Assembly (NCBI GenBank): GCA_910585635.1
Contig: CAJUFE010000013.1
Coordinates: 20,005 to 84,004, forward strand
Direction of reading: 5' to 3'
DNA from: an uncultured Lachnospiraceae bacterium
GTDB taxonomy: Bacteria; Bacillota; Clostridia; Lachnospirales; Lachnospiraceae
Length of the DNA stretch: 64,000 nt
Shown: piece by piece, positions 34,533 through 43,322 of the stretch
Layout: every line of letters starts with the position of its first letter
Position numbering within the stretch: the stretch's first letter is position 1
Position numbers and translations under genes: made by a program
The notes under the pieces: model-generated
What the model was told of the DNA's origin: nothing
The model's input: only the letters and a program-made list of their open reading frames with translations
Database searches by the model: none

Positions 34533-35873
34533 ATGAAGAAAAAGATGATGGCACTGGTCCTGGCATCGACGATGGCGGCTTCGCTGGCTGCATGTGGCGG
34601 TGGCGGCGGACAGACCGCGGAGACCACAGCGGCTGCGGCGGGCGGCACAGAGACCACAGCGGCTGCGGCGGCAGATGGCGCAGAGACAGAGGCAGCACAG
34701 CCTGCCGGGGACGGGAGCGGCCTGGTCTATTGGTCCATGTGGGAGGCGACAGAGCCCCAGGGACAGGCGATCCAGGCAGCGGTGGATAAGTTTACGGAGG
34801 ATACAGGCATCAGCGTGGATCTTCAGTTCAAAGGCCGCACAGGCATCCGGGAGGGTTTACAGCCGGCGCTTGACGCAGGGACTGCGATCGATCTGTTCGA
34901 TGAGGATATCGACCGTGTGAACACCACCTGGGGCAGCTACCTGATGGATCTGGAGGATCTGGCAAAGGCAGTGGATTATGAGGCTACGGCTAATGCCGGC
35001 CTGATCGCGGCTTGCCGTGAAGTGGGCGGCGGGACCTTAAAGTCCATCCCCTATCAGCCCAATGTGTTCGCATTTTTCTATAACCAGACGATCTTTGATG
35101 AGGCAGGGATCACCAAAGCCCCGGCTACATGGGAAGAGCTGGATGCCGCCTGCGCAAAGATCAAGGAAGCCGGCTACACACCGATCACCTGTGATGACGC
35201 CTATATCACCTGTATGTTCGGTTATCATATGTCCAGGTTAGTGGGCGAGCCTAAGACGGAAGAGATCGTAAAGGGCGGCCAGTGGGACGATCCGGCTGTG
35301 ATGGCTACGGCAGAGGCTTACGCAGACTTTGCCAGCAAGGGCTACTTCTCCGACACGATCGCGTCCAATGTATGGCCGGCAGGACAGAACCAGGAGCTGG
35401 CTATGGGGACCGCCGCTATGTATCTGAACGGCTCCTGGCTCCCCAATGAGGTCAAGGATATGGCCGGTGATGACTTTGTCTGGGGATGCTTCAGCTACCC
35501 GGCAGTAGAGGGCGGCACCGACGGTGTGGACGCGGCTAACTACGGCGCACAGGTGCTGGCGATCAACAAGGATTCCAAGAATGCAGAAAATGCCTTCAAG
35601 CTGATCTGCTACATCACCCAGGGCGAGTTTGACCAGATGTTATCTGAGCTGTCCATCGGCATCCCGGCTGACTCCAATAACTCGGAGTGGCCTGCGCTGA
35701 TCTCCTGTGTGAAGCCGGTCATGGAGAGCATGAAGACCCGTTATCCGTGGGCAGCCGGCGCGGAGGCTAATGCGGATATGACCCCGATCATCAAGGAGAA
35801 CTTCTTAAAGCTCAGCGGCGGCAGCATCGATGCCCAGGGCTTTGTGGATGCTCTGAAGAAAGCCGGCAATTAA
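34533..35873 (+). CDS. Sugar ABC transporter substrate-binding lipoprotein
   Basis: A 446-residue family-1-type extracellular solute-binding protein with a lipoprotein signal (SLAAC) and a Thr/Ala-rich linker (25-60). The binding domain starts GLVYWSMWEATEPQGQAI, the pattern of carbohydrate-binding members. It follows the GH112 gene under an AraC-type operator and precedes two MalF/MalG-like permeases, so galacto-N-biose/lacto-N-biose or a related mucin sugar is the likely cargo. GAGGAGG lies before the ATG. A hairpin terminator follows, which should make this gene more highly expressed than its permeases. Confidence 0.88.
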   Translation: MKKKMMALVLASTMAASLAACGGGGGQTAETTAAAAGGTETTAAAAADGAETEAAQPAGDGSGLVYWSMWEATEPQGQAIQAAVDKFTEDTGISVDLQFKGRTGIREGLQPALDAGTAIDLFDEDIDRVNTTWGSYLMDLEDLAKAVDYEATANAGLIAACREVGGGTLKSIPYQPNVFAFFYNQTIFDEAGITKAPATWEELDAACAKIKEAGYTPITCDDAYITCMFGYHMSRLVGEPKTEEIVKGGQWDDPAVMATAEAYADFASKGYFSDTIASNVWPAGQNQELAMGTAAMYLNGSWLPNEVKDMAGDDFVWGCFSYPAVEGGTDGVDAANYGAQVLAINKDSKNAENAFKLICYITQGEFDQMLSELSIGIPADSNNSEWPALISCVKPVMESMKTRYPWAAGAEANADMTPIIKENFLKLSGGSIDAQGFVDALKKAGN

Positions 35874-35918
35874 ACGGTGAGGGTCCTGGCAGAGCGCCAG
35901 GAGACAGAACGCATGAAA

Positions 35919-35945
35919 GGCGGCAGATCAAAGCTGCCGCCTTTT
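35919..35945 (+). terminator. Intercistronic terminator/attenuator
   Basis: GGCGGCAG (35919-35926), 7-nt loop, CTGCCGCC (35934-35941), then TTTT. It sits between binding protein and first permease. Confidence 0.8.
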
Positions 35946-36034
35946 GTTGGATAGTAGATAAGAGTTCCGTGCATGCCCGCAGGGCGCTCTGCACGGCGGT
36001 CGGATCATCGTCCGCAGAAAGGAAGGAGACCGGG

Positions 36035-36940
36035 ATGAAACGAAATAAAGGGATGATCATACTGTTCCTTAGTCCGGCAGTACTGATGTTTTCCATCATC
36101 TTCTTGTATCCTATCGTCCGTACGATCATCATGAGCTTTTTTAAGATCGACGGGATCACAGACCCGGTGGCCAGGTGGCAGTTTACCGGTCTGGCTAATT
36201 TTACAAAGCTGGCCCAGACCAGCCTGTTCAGGATCTCCATGTGGAACCTGCTCCGGATCTGGCTCATAGGCGGGATCATCGTCATGTCGCTGGCTCTGCT
36301 GTTCGCTGTCATCATCACCAGCGGGATCCGCTTCAAGAGTTTTTTCCGGGCGGTGATCTATCTGCCGAACATCGTCAGCGCGGTGGCCTTAGCGACCATG
36401 TGGCTGCAATACGTCTACAGCCCCAAGTTCGGCCTGCTGAAGACCGTGTTCTCGAACCTGGGCCTGACTGCTCTATCTAAGGTCCAGTGGCTGGATAACG
36501 ACCATAAGTTCATGGCGCTCCTGCTGGCCTACTGTTTCGGGATGGTGGGCTACCATATGCTGATCTTTGCCAGCGGCATCGAGCGGATCAGCTCAGATTA
36601 CTTTGAAGCGGCCACGTTGGACGGGGCTGGCCGGCTCCAGCAGTTCCGGTATATCACCATGCCCCTGCTGAAAGGCGTCTTTAAGACCAATATCACCATG
36701 TGGAGTGTGACCAGCGTAGGCTTTTTCGTGTGGTCCCAGCTGTTCTCCACGGTCACGGCGGATACCCAGACCATCACGCCCATGGTCTATATGTATATGC
36801 AGATCTTCGGGGCGGGGAACAGTGTCACAGAGCGGAATTCCGGCCTGGGCGCGGCCATCGGCGTGCTGTTGAGCATCTGTGTGGTAGCCGTGTTCTGGCT
36901 GTGCAACATCCTGCTGAAGGATGATGAGCTGGAATTTTAA
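36035..36940 (+). CDS. Sugar ABC transporter permease (MalF type)
   Basis: A 301-residue inner-membrane permease with six predicted spans and the EAA loop YFEAATLDGAGRLQQFRYI (about 190). GGAAGGAGA precedes ATG 36035, which starts MKRNKGMIILFLSPAVLM; a GTG at 35969 in the same frame adds an unlikely tail. It pairs with the next permease. No ATPase gene is in this operon, so it probably uses a shared MsmK-like ATPase encoded elsewhere. Confidence 0.9.
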   Translation: MKRNKGMIILFLSPAVLMFSIIFLYPIVRTIIMSFFKIDGITDPVARWQFTGLANFTKLAQTSLFRISMWNLLRIWLIGGIIVMSLALLFAVIITSGIRFKSFFRAVIYLPNIVSAVALATMWLQYVYSPKFGLLKTVFSNLGLTALSKVQWLDNDHKFMALLLAYCFGMVGYHMLIFASGIERISSDYFEAATLDGAGRLQQFRYITMPLLKGVFKTNITMWSVTSVGFFVWSQLFSTVTADTQTITPMVYMYMQIFGAGNSVTERNSGLGAAIGVLLSICVVAVFWLCNILLKDDELEF

Positions 36941-36955
36941 AAGGAGGGGAAGGCT

Positions 36956-37831
36956 ATGGCGAAAATGAAACGATACCATGAACCGGTAAACTGGAAAAAA
37001 GAGCTGCGTCTTGCCCCGGGTTATCTGATCCTGGTCCTGTGGATCACCTTCACCTTTGTCCTGTTAGGGTGGGTGCTCCTGGCTAGTTTTTCCACCACCA
37101 AGGAGATCTTCTCCAATAAACTGCTGGCCTCCGGGCTCCATTTTGAGAACTATGTGAAGGCTTGGATCAATTCCGATGTAGCCGGGATCTTCCGGAACTC
37201 CCTGATCTATTCGATCATCTCCTGCTCACTGCTCATCCTGATCTGCGCTCCGGCGGCCTATGTGCTGGCACGGTTCGTATTTCCGGGGAATAAGCTGATC
37301 CAGACGGGTTTTGTATCGGCTATGGGCGTGCCGGTGGTCATGATCGTCCTTCCCCTGTTCGGGATCGTAGCCAGCATGGGGATCTTGAACAATGTGCTGA
37401 GCAACGCGGTGCTGCTGGTCTTTCTGTACATCGGCATCAACATCCCGTATACCACCATATTCCTCATGACCTTTTTCAGCAACCTGTCCCGGGCTTTTGA
37501 GGAAGCGGCGGCGATCGACGGATGCCCGCCCACCAAGACCTTCTGGCTGATCATGCTCCCCATGGCCCAGCCGGGGATCATCACGGTCACGATCTTTAAC
37601 TTCATCAATATCTGGAATGAATACTTCATCTCCCTGATCTTCGCCAATTCAGACCAGCTGCGTCCCATCGCCGTAGGTCTGTATTCCATGATCAACTCCA
37701 TGAAATATACCGGTGACTGGGCCGGCATGTTCGCGGCGGTGGTGATCGTCTTCCTGCCCACCTTTATCCTGTACATCTTCCTGTCTGAGAAGATCATCGC
37801 AGGTGTCACGGGCGGCGGGGTCAAGGGCTGA
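36956..37831 (+). CDS. Sugar ABC transporter permease (MalG type)
   Basis: A 291-residue permease with six spans and the EAA loop FEEAAAIDGCPPTKTFWLI (about 182). AAAGGAGG precedes the ATG, 15 bp after the previous stop. It completes the importer of the galacto-N-biose locus. A terminator follows at 37851-37882. Confidence 0.9.
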   Translation: MAKMKRYHEPVNWKKELRLAPGYLILVLWITFTFVLLGWVLLASFSTTKEIFSNKLLASGLHFENYVKAWINSDVAGIFRNSLIYSIISCSLLILICAPAAYVLARFVFPGNKLIQTGFVSAMGVPVVMIVLPLFGIVASMGILNNVLSNAVLLVFLYIGINIPYTTIFLMTFFSNLSRAFEEAAAIDGCPPTKTFWLIMLPMAQPGIITVTIFNFINIWNEYFISLIFANSDQLRPIAVGLYSMINSMKYTGDWAGMFAAVVIVFLPTFILYIFLSEKIIAGVTGGGVKG

Positions 37832-37850
37832 CAGATCCGGACACAGAGAA

Positions 37851-37884
37851 AAAGAGGCGGCGCGCCAGGCGGACGCCTCTTTTT
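37851..37884 (+). terminator. Rho-independent terminator of the sugar importer
   Basis: AAAGAGGCG (37851-37859) pairs with CGCCTCTTT (37874-37882) and runs into T's. Confidence 0.85.
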
Positions 37885-37894
37885 ATCGTATACA

Positions 37895-37923
37895 TTGTTG
37901 CGGATGGGAAAGTATGATATACT
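37895..37923 (+). promoter_or_regulatory. Sigma-70 promoter of the Septu operon
   Basis: TTGTTG (37895-37900), 17-bp spacer, TATACT (37918-37923), 80 bp before the ATPase start. Confidence 0.75.
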
Positions 37924-38002
37924 ATCCATAAATATGAGTCTTGCGCTCAGGCAGGCCGCGATAACGCAAGCTCGATGATGTATGCCATCAAAAGGAGATC
38001 AT

Positions 38003-39298
38003 ATGAAGATAAATAGACTGCATTTGTCGGATTTCAGAGGGGTCGGCGAACTGGTTTTAGACCTGCAAGGGAAGAGCGCGATATTGTTCGGGATAAACGG
38101 TGTGGGGAAAAGTACGATATTGTCAGCGGTCAACTTGCTCTATGTGCCGATCCTGAATAAGCTGACCAGACAGAAGATCAAGCAGCCAGGGAATATTAAA
38201 CTGAGCGATATAAGGACTGGAAAGGCATCCGCGGATATCTCGGCTGAGTTTATGTTTGCGGAAGATGGACAGGTACTGCCTTTCGGACGAGGGATCACAT
38301 ATGAGAACAGGCGGATCTCAAATAATGGACAGCTAGAAAGATTGGTCGAGCATTATGAGACTCTATATGTGGGCAGACAATGGGTGGATGAAAATAATGA
38401 TCTCATGGCCGATGATCAGGAACATAACATCCCGATCTTTGTAAATTATGGTGTGAACCGTCTTGTCCTAAAGACGCCTTTGCGGTTCAGAAAAAGGCCT
38501 TCTTACGGGCGGTTCGAGGCATTTGAGAAAGCGATCGAGGATCAGATCGCGTTCGATCGATTATTCGAATGGTTTTTTGACCAGGAGTATTTTGAGATCA
38601 AAATGCAGAAGGAGGATCCAGATTACCGGGATAAAGAGTTGACCGCAGTAAAAACGGCGATGTTGGCCATGCTCGATGACTGTGAGGATATCCATATCGT
38701 GGCAAAGCCCTATTCTATGCGGATCACAAAGGATGGAGAGGATCTGGATATCCTGCAGTTGTCAGATGGTGAGAAATGTACGCTGGCGCTATTTGGTGAT
38801 ATTGCCAGGAGGCTGGCGCAGGCCAACCCCTCTTTGGAAGACCCATTAAAAGGGAAAGGCGTGGTCCTGATCGACGAGCTGGAATTGCATATGCATACCT
38901 CATGGCAGAGAAAGGTGATCCCAGCATTAAATAAAACCTTTCCGGATATCCAATTTATCATCACGACCCATTCTCCCCAGATCTTGGGGGAGGTAGGAGA
39001 GGAGTTGGCCATCTTTTCGTTGTCCAGAGCGGGAAAAGAGATAGAGGTACAACCTCTTTCCTCCTTATTTGGTGTTGACTCAAATGCGATCCTGGAAGAT
39101 AATATGCAGACCGATGCGGTCAGCCGGTCGATCAAATCGGAAGTAGAGAAGATGTATGATCTGATCGAACAGAAGGATTATGAAAATGCGGAACGGGCAG
39201 CAGACCGGATCGATCGGTTAACGTGCAGCAGGAACGCAGATACCGTACGGGCTAGGGTCATGATACGAAGGGGAAAGATCAGATATGCGAAGGATTAG
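38003..39298 (+). CDS. ptuA: Septu-type defence ATPase PtuA
   Basis: A 431-residue SMC/ABC-like ATPase. Walker A FGINGVGKST (about 30-39), ABC-type signature LSDGEKCTLALFGD (near 249), Walker B VVLIDELELHMH (near 288) and ITTHSPQILGE (near 321). In Septu, PtuA works with the HNH nuclease PtuB to abort phage infection, and here a TIGR02646-type HNH gene overlaps its 3' end by 14 bp. ATG 38003 follows AAGGAG; ATG 37982 is unlikely. It has its own sigma-70 promoter and is isolated from flanking metabolic genes by a terminator, like a defence island insertion. Confidence 0.82.
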   Translation: MKINRLHLSDFRGVGELVLDLQGKSAILFGINGVGKSTILSAVNLLYVPILNKLTRQKIKQPGNIKLSDIRTGKASADISAEFMFAEDGQVLPFGRGITYENRRISNNGQLERLVEHYETLYVGRQWVDENNDLMADDQEHNIPIFVNYGVNRLVLKTPLRFRKRPSYGRFEAFEKAIEDQIAFDRLFEWFFDQEYFEIKMQKEDPDYRDKELTAVKTAMLAMLDDCEDIHIVAKPYSMRITKDGEDLDILQLSDGEKCTLALFGDIARRLAQANPSLEDPLKGKGVVLIDELELHMHTSWQRKVIPALNKTFPDIQFIITTHSPQILGEVGEELAIFSLSRAGKEIEVQPLSSLFGVDSNAILEDNMQTDAVSRSIKSEVEKMYDLIEQKDYENAERAADRIDRLTCSRNADTVRARVMIRRGKIRYAKD

Positions 39299-39995
39299 AA
39301 AACTGCAGGGGCCAGAGCATTTTCAGCGATGGAAAAAGGGGTTCCAGGATTTAAATGGCAGGCCGCCGTTATACGACGATCTGCATCATACAGAAGAATA
39401 TGGGCGGTTACGAAGGGCCTTGCTCAAGGAACAGGGGTATATCTGTTGTTATTGTGAGCGGGCTATTGGAAGAGGATGTGATAAAGATCATAATATCGAG
39501 CATTTTATGCCAAGGCATCCGGATCGAAGGGTCCTGACACAGGCAGAATGTGACAAGTGCCGCGATGCACAGATGGACTATACGAATTTATTCGTCTCCT
39601 GTTTAGGCGAGACGGCAGATACGATCGATCATTGTAACCACAGGAAAGATAATTGGTTCGACTTTAGGCTTTGTGTATCGCCTGCTGACGAGGAGATCGA
39701 AACACTGTTTGGGTTCAGACTGAATGGGAAGATATTCGCTATCGGGAGTGATGTCCGGGCGGAGGCGATGAAGACACATCTGAACCTAGGTTCTTATGTG
39801 CTGGATGAGCAACGGAAAGCAGCATATGATACGATGATGGATATCGAGTTTGAAAATGAGGAGCTTTTAGGCGACACCCAATATATCATGGATACGATCG
39901 AGGCCTATGGACAGATGGACGGTGAGGGGAGGTATGCCCCCTTCTGCTCGATGCTCACATATTGCCTGGAGCATGAACTATTGGATCCAATGTAA
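39285..39995 (+). CDS. ptuB: Septu HNH endonuclease PtuB (TIGR02646 family)
   Basis: A 236-residue HNH protein. ICCYCERAIG (near 48) supplies the first Cys pair, NIEHFMPRHP (near 67) the HNH His, YTNLFVSCLG the Asn and a Cys, and DHCNHRKDN the closing Cys/Lys motif. This order is the TIGR02646 signature used by PtuB of Septu and of retron Ec78-type systems. It overlaps ptuA by 14 bp, implying coupled translation. No reverse transcriptase is nearby, so this is stand-alone Septu, not a retron. Confidence 0.82.
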   Translation: MRRIRKLQGPEHFQRWKKGFQDLNGRPPLYDDLHHTEEYGRLRRALLKEQGYICCYCERAIGRGCDKDHNIEHFMPRHPDRRVLTQAECDKCRDAQMDYTNLFVSCLGETADTIDHCNHRKDNWFDFRLCVSPADEEIETLFGFRLNGKIFAIGSDVRAEAMKTHLNLGSYVLDEQRKAAYDTMMDIEFENEELLGDTQYIMDTIEAYGQMDGEGRYAPFCSMLTYCLEHELLDPM

Positions 39996-40104
39996 AGGAA
40001 GGGGTTCCTTGTGGATATTTATCTGGATCGATCAATATGGGTGTTACAATGCCGCAGTTCTGTTGGTGGTCGAAGGCTCGCAAAGGAGGATGATGGAGGA
40101 TAAA

Positions 40105-40272
40105 ATGGCCAGTCAGAAAGATAACACACTTGCGATCGTTAGGAACCTGAGTAAAGAAAGTCATGCCGGTCTGTTGTTCTGCTATAAGGCCTTAAAGAAG
40201 TTTGGGTATGATCCTCAGAAAACGCTTGCCTATCTAAAGTCAGAAGAGTTTAAAACATCATTTTTGACGTAG
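40105..40272 (+). CDS. Small EF-Ts/UBA-like protein next to Septu
   Basis: A 55-residue ORF starting MASQKDNTLAIV. Residues 8-50 (LAIVRNLSKESHAGLLFCYK, then ALKKFGYDPQKTLAYL) align by eye with the N-terminal UBA-like domain of elongation factor Ts (L-x-x-L-R...T-G-A-G...DCKKAL...A-x-x-x-L-R). GGAGGA lies 4 bases before ATG 40105; in-frame ATGs at 40090 and 40093 are alternatives. It begins 110 bp after ptuB on the same strand with no terminator seen between, so it could be a third gene of the defence operon. Similarity is mine by eye; function unknown. Confidence 0.55.
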   Translation: MASQKDNTLAIVRNLSKESHAGLLFCYKALKKFGYDPQKTLAYLKSEEFKTSFLT

Positions 40273-40335
40273 GGCTGTTTTGATCGTGAACAGACTACTG
40301 GCTGGACCGGTGGTCCTGATCGATGTTCGATCTCC

Positions 40336-40377
40336 CATAAAAGATCCCCCCTGCTATGCAGGGGGAGGGGATCTTAT
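40336..40377 (-). terminator. Terminator of the NMT1-type binding-protein gene
   Basis: On the minus strand AAGATCCCC...CCTGC and GCAGGGGGGATCTTTT form a strong hairpin with a short AT loop, followed by TTTTAT. It overlaps the gene's stop. Confidence 0.75.
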
Positions 40378-41387
40378 CGCGCCGCTTTCTCGGAAAACTC
40401 GGTGGTCACCAGGTCTCCATAAGGTACGCGTGCAGGCAGCTCGCCGCTCTCCTCCAGGATGTTCTGCAAAAGCTGGAAGCTCTCCTCTGCAAATACGGTA
40501 TCCTTTTTCCAGGTGTCCTGGGATTTATAGCGTTCGACGATCTTGGTCAGGGCCCCAAGGTCCGTTTCCTTGAACTGGGGCTGGATCGTCTTCGCGATCT
40601 CCTCGGCGGAGTGGGTGTTCACATAGTCCAGGCCTTTCTGGATCGCATCCGTGAACTTCTGGATGATCTCCGGGTGGGCCTCCAGGTAGCTTTTTTTCGC
40701 GCTGTAGGCGGTATAGGGTACATAGCCGGACTCCTCGCCCAAGGAAGCCACCACATAGCCGGTCCCCTCGGTCTCTAAGGCGGTGGCGAAGGGCTCAAAT
40801 TCTACGGTATAGTCCGCGTCGCTGGAGGGGAAGGCGGCGGCGGTCAGGCCGAAATCGATGCTCTGGTCGATGGATAGATCGGCGGCCGGGTCCATGCCGT
40901 GCTTTTTCAGGATATATTCAAAGACCATCTGGGGCATACCGCCCTTCCTCCCCCCGATCACCTTCTTCCCCTTTAAGCTGTCCCAGTCAAATGCCTCCTC
41001 CGGCTGCCGCCCCACCAGGAAATTCCCGGCCCGCTGGGTCAGCTGGGCGAAGTTCACGGCATAGTCTTTTGCGCCGTTGGCGTAGGTGTAGATGCTGGCC
41101 TCGGAGCCCATAAAGCCGATATCGGCGTCGCCGGATACCAGGGCGGTCATGACCTTGTCGGCCCCCGCGCCGTTGACCAGCTCTAGATCGATCCCGGCCT
41201 CCTCAAAATAGCCCAGCTCGATCGCGGCGTACTGGGGCGCGTAGAAGATGGAATGAGCCACCTCGCTCAAGGTGACCGGGGTCAGATCGCTGCCAGAGGC
41301 CCCTTTGGACTGGCATCCCGCAAGTCCGGCTACGGCGGCCGCGGTCAGGATCGATAGGAACGACCTGGATATAAAGTTTTTTCGCAT
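40374..41387 (-). CDS. NMT1/SsuA-type ABC substrate-binding lipoprotein (orphan)
   Basis: A 337-residue lipoprotein: signal MRKNFISRSFLSILTAAAVA with lipobox GLAGC, then an NMT1/THI5-like fold (VAHSIFYAPQYAAIELGYF, then ADKVMTALVSGDADIGFMG). This family binds nitrate, sulfonates, taurine or thiamine pyrimidine precursors. AGGAGG precedes ATG 41387; the longer frame to 41447 lacks a site. No permease or ATPase gene is adjacent on either side, so it must work with a transporter encoded elsewhere. The ligand is not predictable. Confidence 0.85.
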   Translation of the reverse strand: MRKNFISRSFLSILTAAAVAGLAGCQSKGASGSDLTPVTLSEVAHSIFYAPQYAAIELGYFEEAGIDLELVNGAGADKVMTALVSGDADIGFMGSEASIYTYANGAKDYAVNFAQLTQRAGNFLVGRQPEEAFDWDSLKGKKVIGGRKGGMPQMVFEYILKKHGMDPAADLSIDQSIDFGLTAAAFPSSDADYTVEFEPFATALETEGTGYVVASLGEESGYVPYTAYSAKKSYLEAHPEIIQKFTDAIQKGLDYVNTHSAEEIAKTIQPQFKETDLGALTKIVERYKSQDTWKKDTVFAEESFQLLQNILEESGELPARVPYGDLVTTEFSEKAAR

Positions 41388-41643
41388 AAACGTCCTCCTG
41401 TTGAGAAATGGTCGATGTTGCGCTGCCGGGCAGGGCGCTCTTTGCATACCCGCTGGCTACTATATCATATTGGCGAAGGTCAGATCTGTGCATGGATCTT
41501 TGTGAACAGTTCAAGGGATCTGGACTGTCACGCTCTTTGTCTGTGGGCGTCAGGTTCTTGTTCTCTTCTCTTGCGGCGGCCGGACGGATATGCTATATTG
41601 GTCTATGGATCGATATACAGATCGAAGAAGGAGGAGAGCAGTC

Positions 41644-42396
41644 ATGATCTTACAAAAAGGTGATCAGAGGCGTGAACGGTTTTTAAAGGACGGCAATGTG
41701 CTGCGGAGGATGCGGGATGCGGGCGGCGCAGGGAAGGGCTGCATAGCAGGAGGCATCGTCCTTCTGGTCTTTGCTGTCCTCTTGTCGGCCCCCTGCCTTA
41801 TAGCCGGTCTGGGAAAGGCAGCTGTGGCGGTGGGTGGCTTTTTCATGGCCCCGGGGTTCTTCCTGGTCTTCCTGGGAAGAGGCATGCAGACGAAGAAGGT
41901 GACGAACTACCTTACCTATTACCGAGAGGCCACTGGCTTTGATGAGCAGGAGCTGCGGAAGGTGGAGCAGGAGATCATGGCCCCCAGTATGGTCATGATC
42001 GGTAATGTACCCACCGAGAACCGGCAGGGGGCCAGCGAGAAGAACCCCCAGATCTCCTGTATGATCACAGACCATTATTTTGTCGTGCCCCTGCTGATGG
42101 GGGAGAGCTATATCCGGCGGATCGAGGACATGGTCCTGGCGGCTTATTCCCAGGAGATCCCGGGGATCAACGGCTATCAGCATGGCCTGATCTTCCTGTC
42201 GAAGAAGGATACGGATGCCTATAAGAACGCCTTCCTCACCAGAGAGGCCTGCGGGGAGGTCATCGGGGCTCTCCAGGCGAGGAAGCCGGACCTGATCACG
42301 TCCCAGCGGTTCGAGTACGGCGGGAGGCATTTCGATGCGGTCACAGACGGGAAGGAGATCGCCAGGGTGTTCTTCACCGGGAATATCCTGGCCTGA
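41644..42396 (+). CDS. Membrane protein of unknown function
   Basis: No family recognised. 250 residues: a charged N-terminus, two membrane helices (about 30-75, GIVLLVFAVLLSAPCLIAGL and VGGFFMAPGFFLVFLG), then a ~170-residue cytoplasmic domain with beta-rich blocks (ISCMITDHYFVVPLLMG, EIARVFFTGNI) that could be PH-like. AGAAGGAGGAGAG precedes ATG 41644. A strong terminator at 42431-42485 separates it from the next gene. Confidence 0.7.
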   Translation: MILQKGDQRRERFLKDGNVLRRMRDAGGAGKGCIAGGIVLLVFAVLLSAPCLIAGLGKAAVAVGGFFMAPGFFLVFLGRGMQTKKVTNYLTYYREATGFDEQELRKVEQEIMAPSMVMIGNVPTENRQGASEKNPQISCMITDHYFVVPLLMGESYIRRIEDMVLAAYSQEIPGINGYQHGLIFLSKKDTDAYKNAFLTREACGEVIGALQARKPDLITSQRFEYGGRHFDAVTDGKEIARVFFTGNILA

Positions 42397-42430
42397 GAGA
42401 TGAGAGATGGGGATCGATCCCAAGGGAGAT

Positions 42431-42485
42431 GGCAGGCCCTCTCCTGACCGGGGATCGGCTGTATGGGAGAGGGGCCGGCCTTTTT
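42431..42485 (+). terminator. Rho-independent terminator
   Basis: GGCAGGCCCTCTCC (42431-42444) pairs with GGGAGAGGGGCCGGCC (42465-42480), then TTTTT. Confidence 0.85.
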
Positions 42486-42551
42486 GATCGGAGATAGGGA
42501 TCGAGGAGACCGGCATCGGAAAAAAGACCAGAGAAAAGGAGGAGCGCACAG

Positions 42552-43205
42552 ATGGAGGAGACGACGAAAAAAGGGAGAGGGGATCTGGCTAAACGGGTGA
42601 TCTGGGTCATCCTGGCGAATGTGATCTTGGGCCTGGGGATCAGCCTGCTTCGGCTGTCCAGCTTTGGCACGGACCCATTTACCTGCATGAACTTAGGGGT
42701 CAGCAGCTATCTGCCGATCGGCTACGGTACCTACCAGATGCTCTTTAACCTCCTTTTGTTCATCCCGGTCTTTATCCTGGACCGCAAGAGCTTCGGGATC
42801 GGGGCGCTGATCAATATGCTGCTCTTGGGTTATATCGTGGACGCTTTTGTGGCTCTCTTCGCTCTGGGAGGGATCACCATCCAGGGGCTTTCCGGCCTCC
42901 TGCCCGTCCGGGTGCTGCTCCTGGTGGCCGGGGTCCTGGTGGTCTGCCTGGGGATCGCCCTATATATGGCCTGCGACCTGGGGGCCGCGCCCTATGACCG
43001 GATCAGCGTGGTCGTGGAAAACTATTCCCACGGGAAGTTAAAGTTTAGATGGGTCCGGGTAGCCATGGATGTGCTGAGCACGGCGATCGGCTTTTTCACG
43101 GGCAGCGTGGTGGGGATCGGGACTGTGGTGGTGGCCTTCTTCACCGGTCCGATCGTCAGCTTTTTCCGGGATACGGTGGTGGTCCGCATCCTGGGGAAGG
43201 AGTAA
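42552..43205 (+). CDS. YczE/YyaS/YitT-family membrane protein
   Basis: A 217-residue polytopic membrane protein with about five spans. LGLGISLLRLSSFGTDPFTC near the N-terminus is the hallmark of the YczE/YitT superfamily, followed by LPIGYGTYQMLFNLLLF and SFGIGALINMLLLGYIVD. Function of the family is unsettled; some members sit beside regulators or transporters. The start has AAAAGGAGGAG. A 37-bp tandem array separates it from the MoxR gene. Confidence 0.8.
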   Translation: MEETTKKGRGDLAKRVIWVILANVILGLGISLLRLSSFGTDPFTCMNLGVSSYLPIGYGTYQMLFNLLLFIPVFILDRKSFGIGALINMLLLGYIVDAFVALFALGGITIQGLSGLLPVRVLLLVAGVLVVCLGIALYMACDLGAAPYDRISVVVENYSHGKLKFRWVRVAMDVLSTAIGFFTGSVVGIGTVVVAFFTGPIVSFFRDTVVVRILGKE

Positions 43206-43208
43206 GTA

Positions 43209-43319
43209 CAGACCGGGGGCATGTATCCCAGGGAAGGGATGCGTGCAGACCGGAGGCAAGTATCCCGGGGAAGGGATGCGTGCAGATCAGAGACGTGTAT
43301 CCCGGGAAAGGAGTGAGCG
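43209..43319 (+). repeat. 37-bp tandem repeat x3 that carries a ribosome binding site
   Basis: CAGA(C/T)C starts at 43209, 43246 and 43283. Each unit contains GTATCCC(A/G)GGGAAGGGATGCGTG; the third has become CCCGGGAAAGGAGTGAGCG, giving the ribosome binding site of the MoxR gene. Confidence 0.9.
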
Positions 43320-43322
43320 TAT

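Noticed and set aside
38003..39995. Retron system
   Set aside because: The ATPase/HNH pair resembles the retron Ec78 effectors, but there is no reverse transcriptase or msr-msd candidate nearby.
41388..41643. TPP or other riboswitch before the NMT1-type binding protein
   Set aside because: I could not find the conserved CUGAGA/ACCUGA-type blocks or another known aptamer in the leader on the minus strand.
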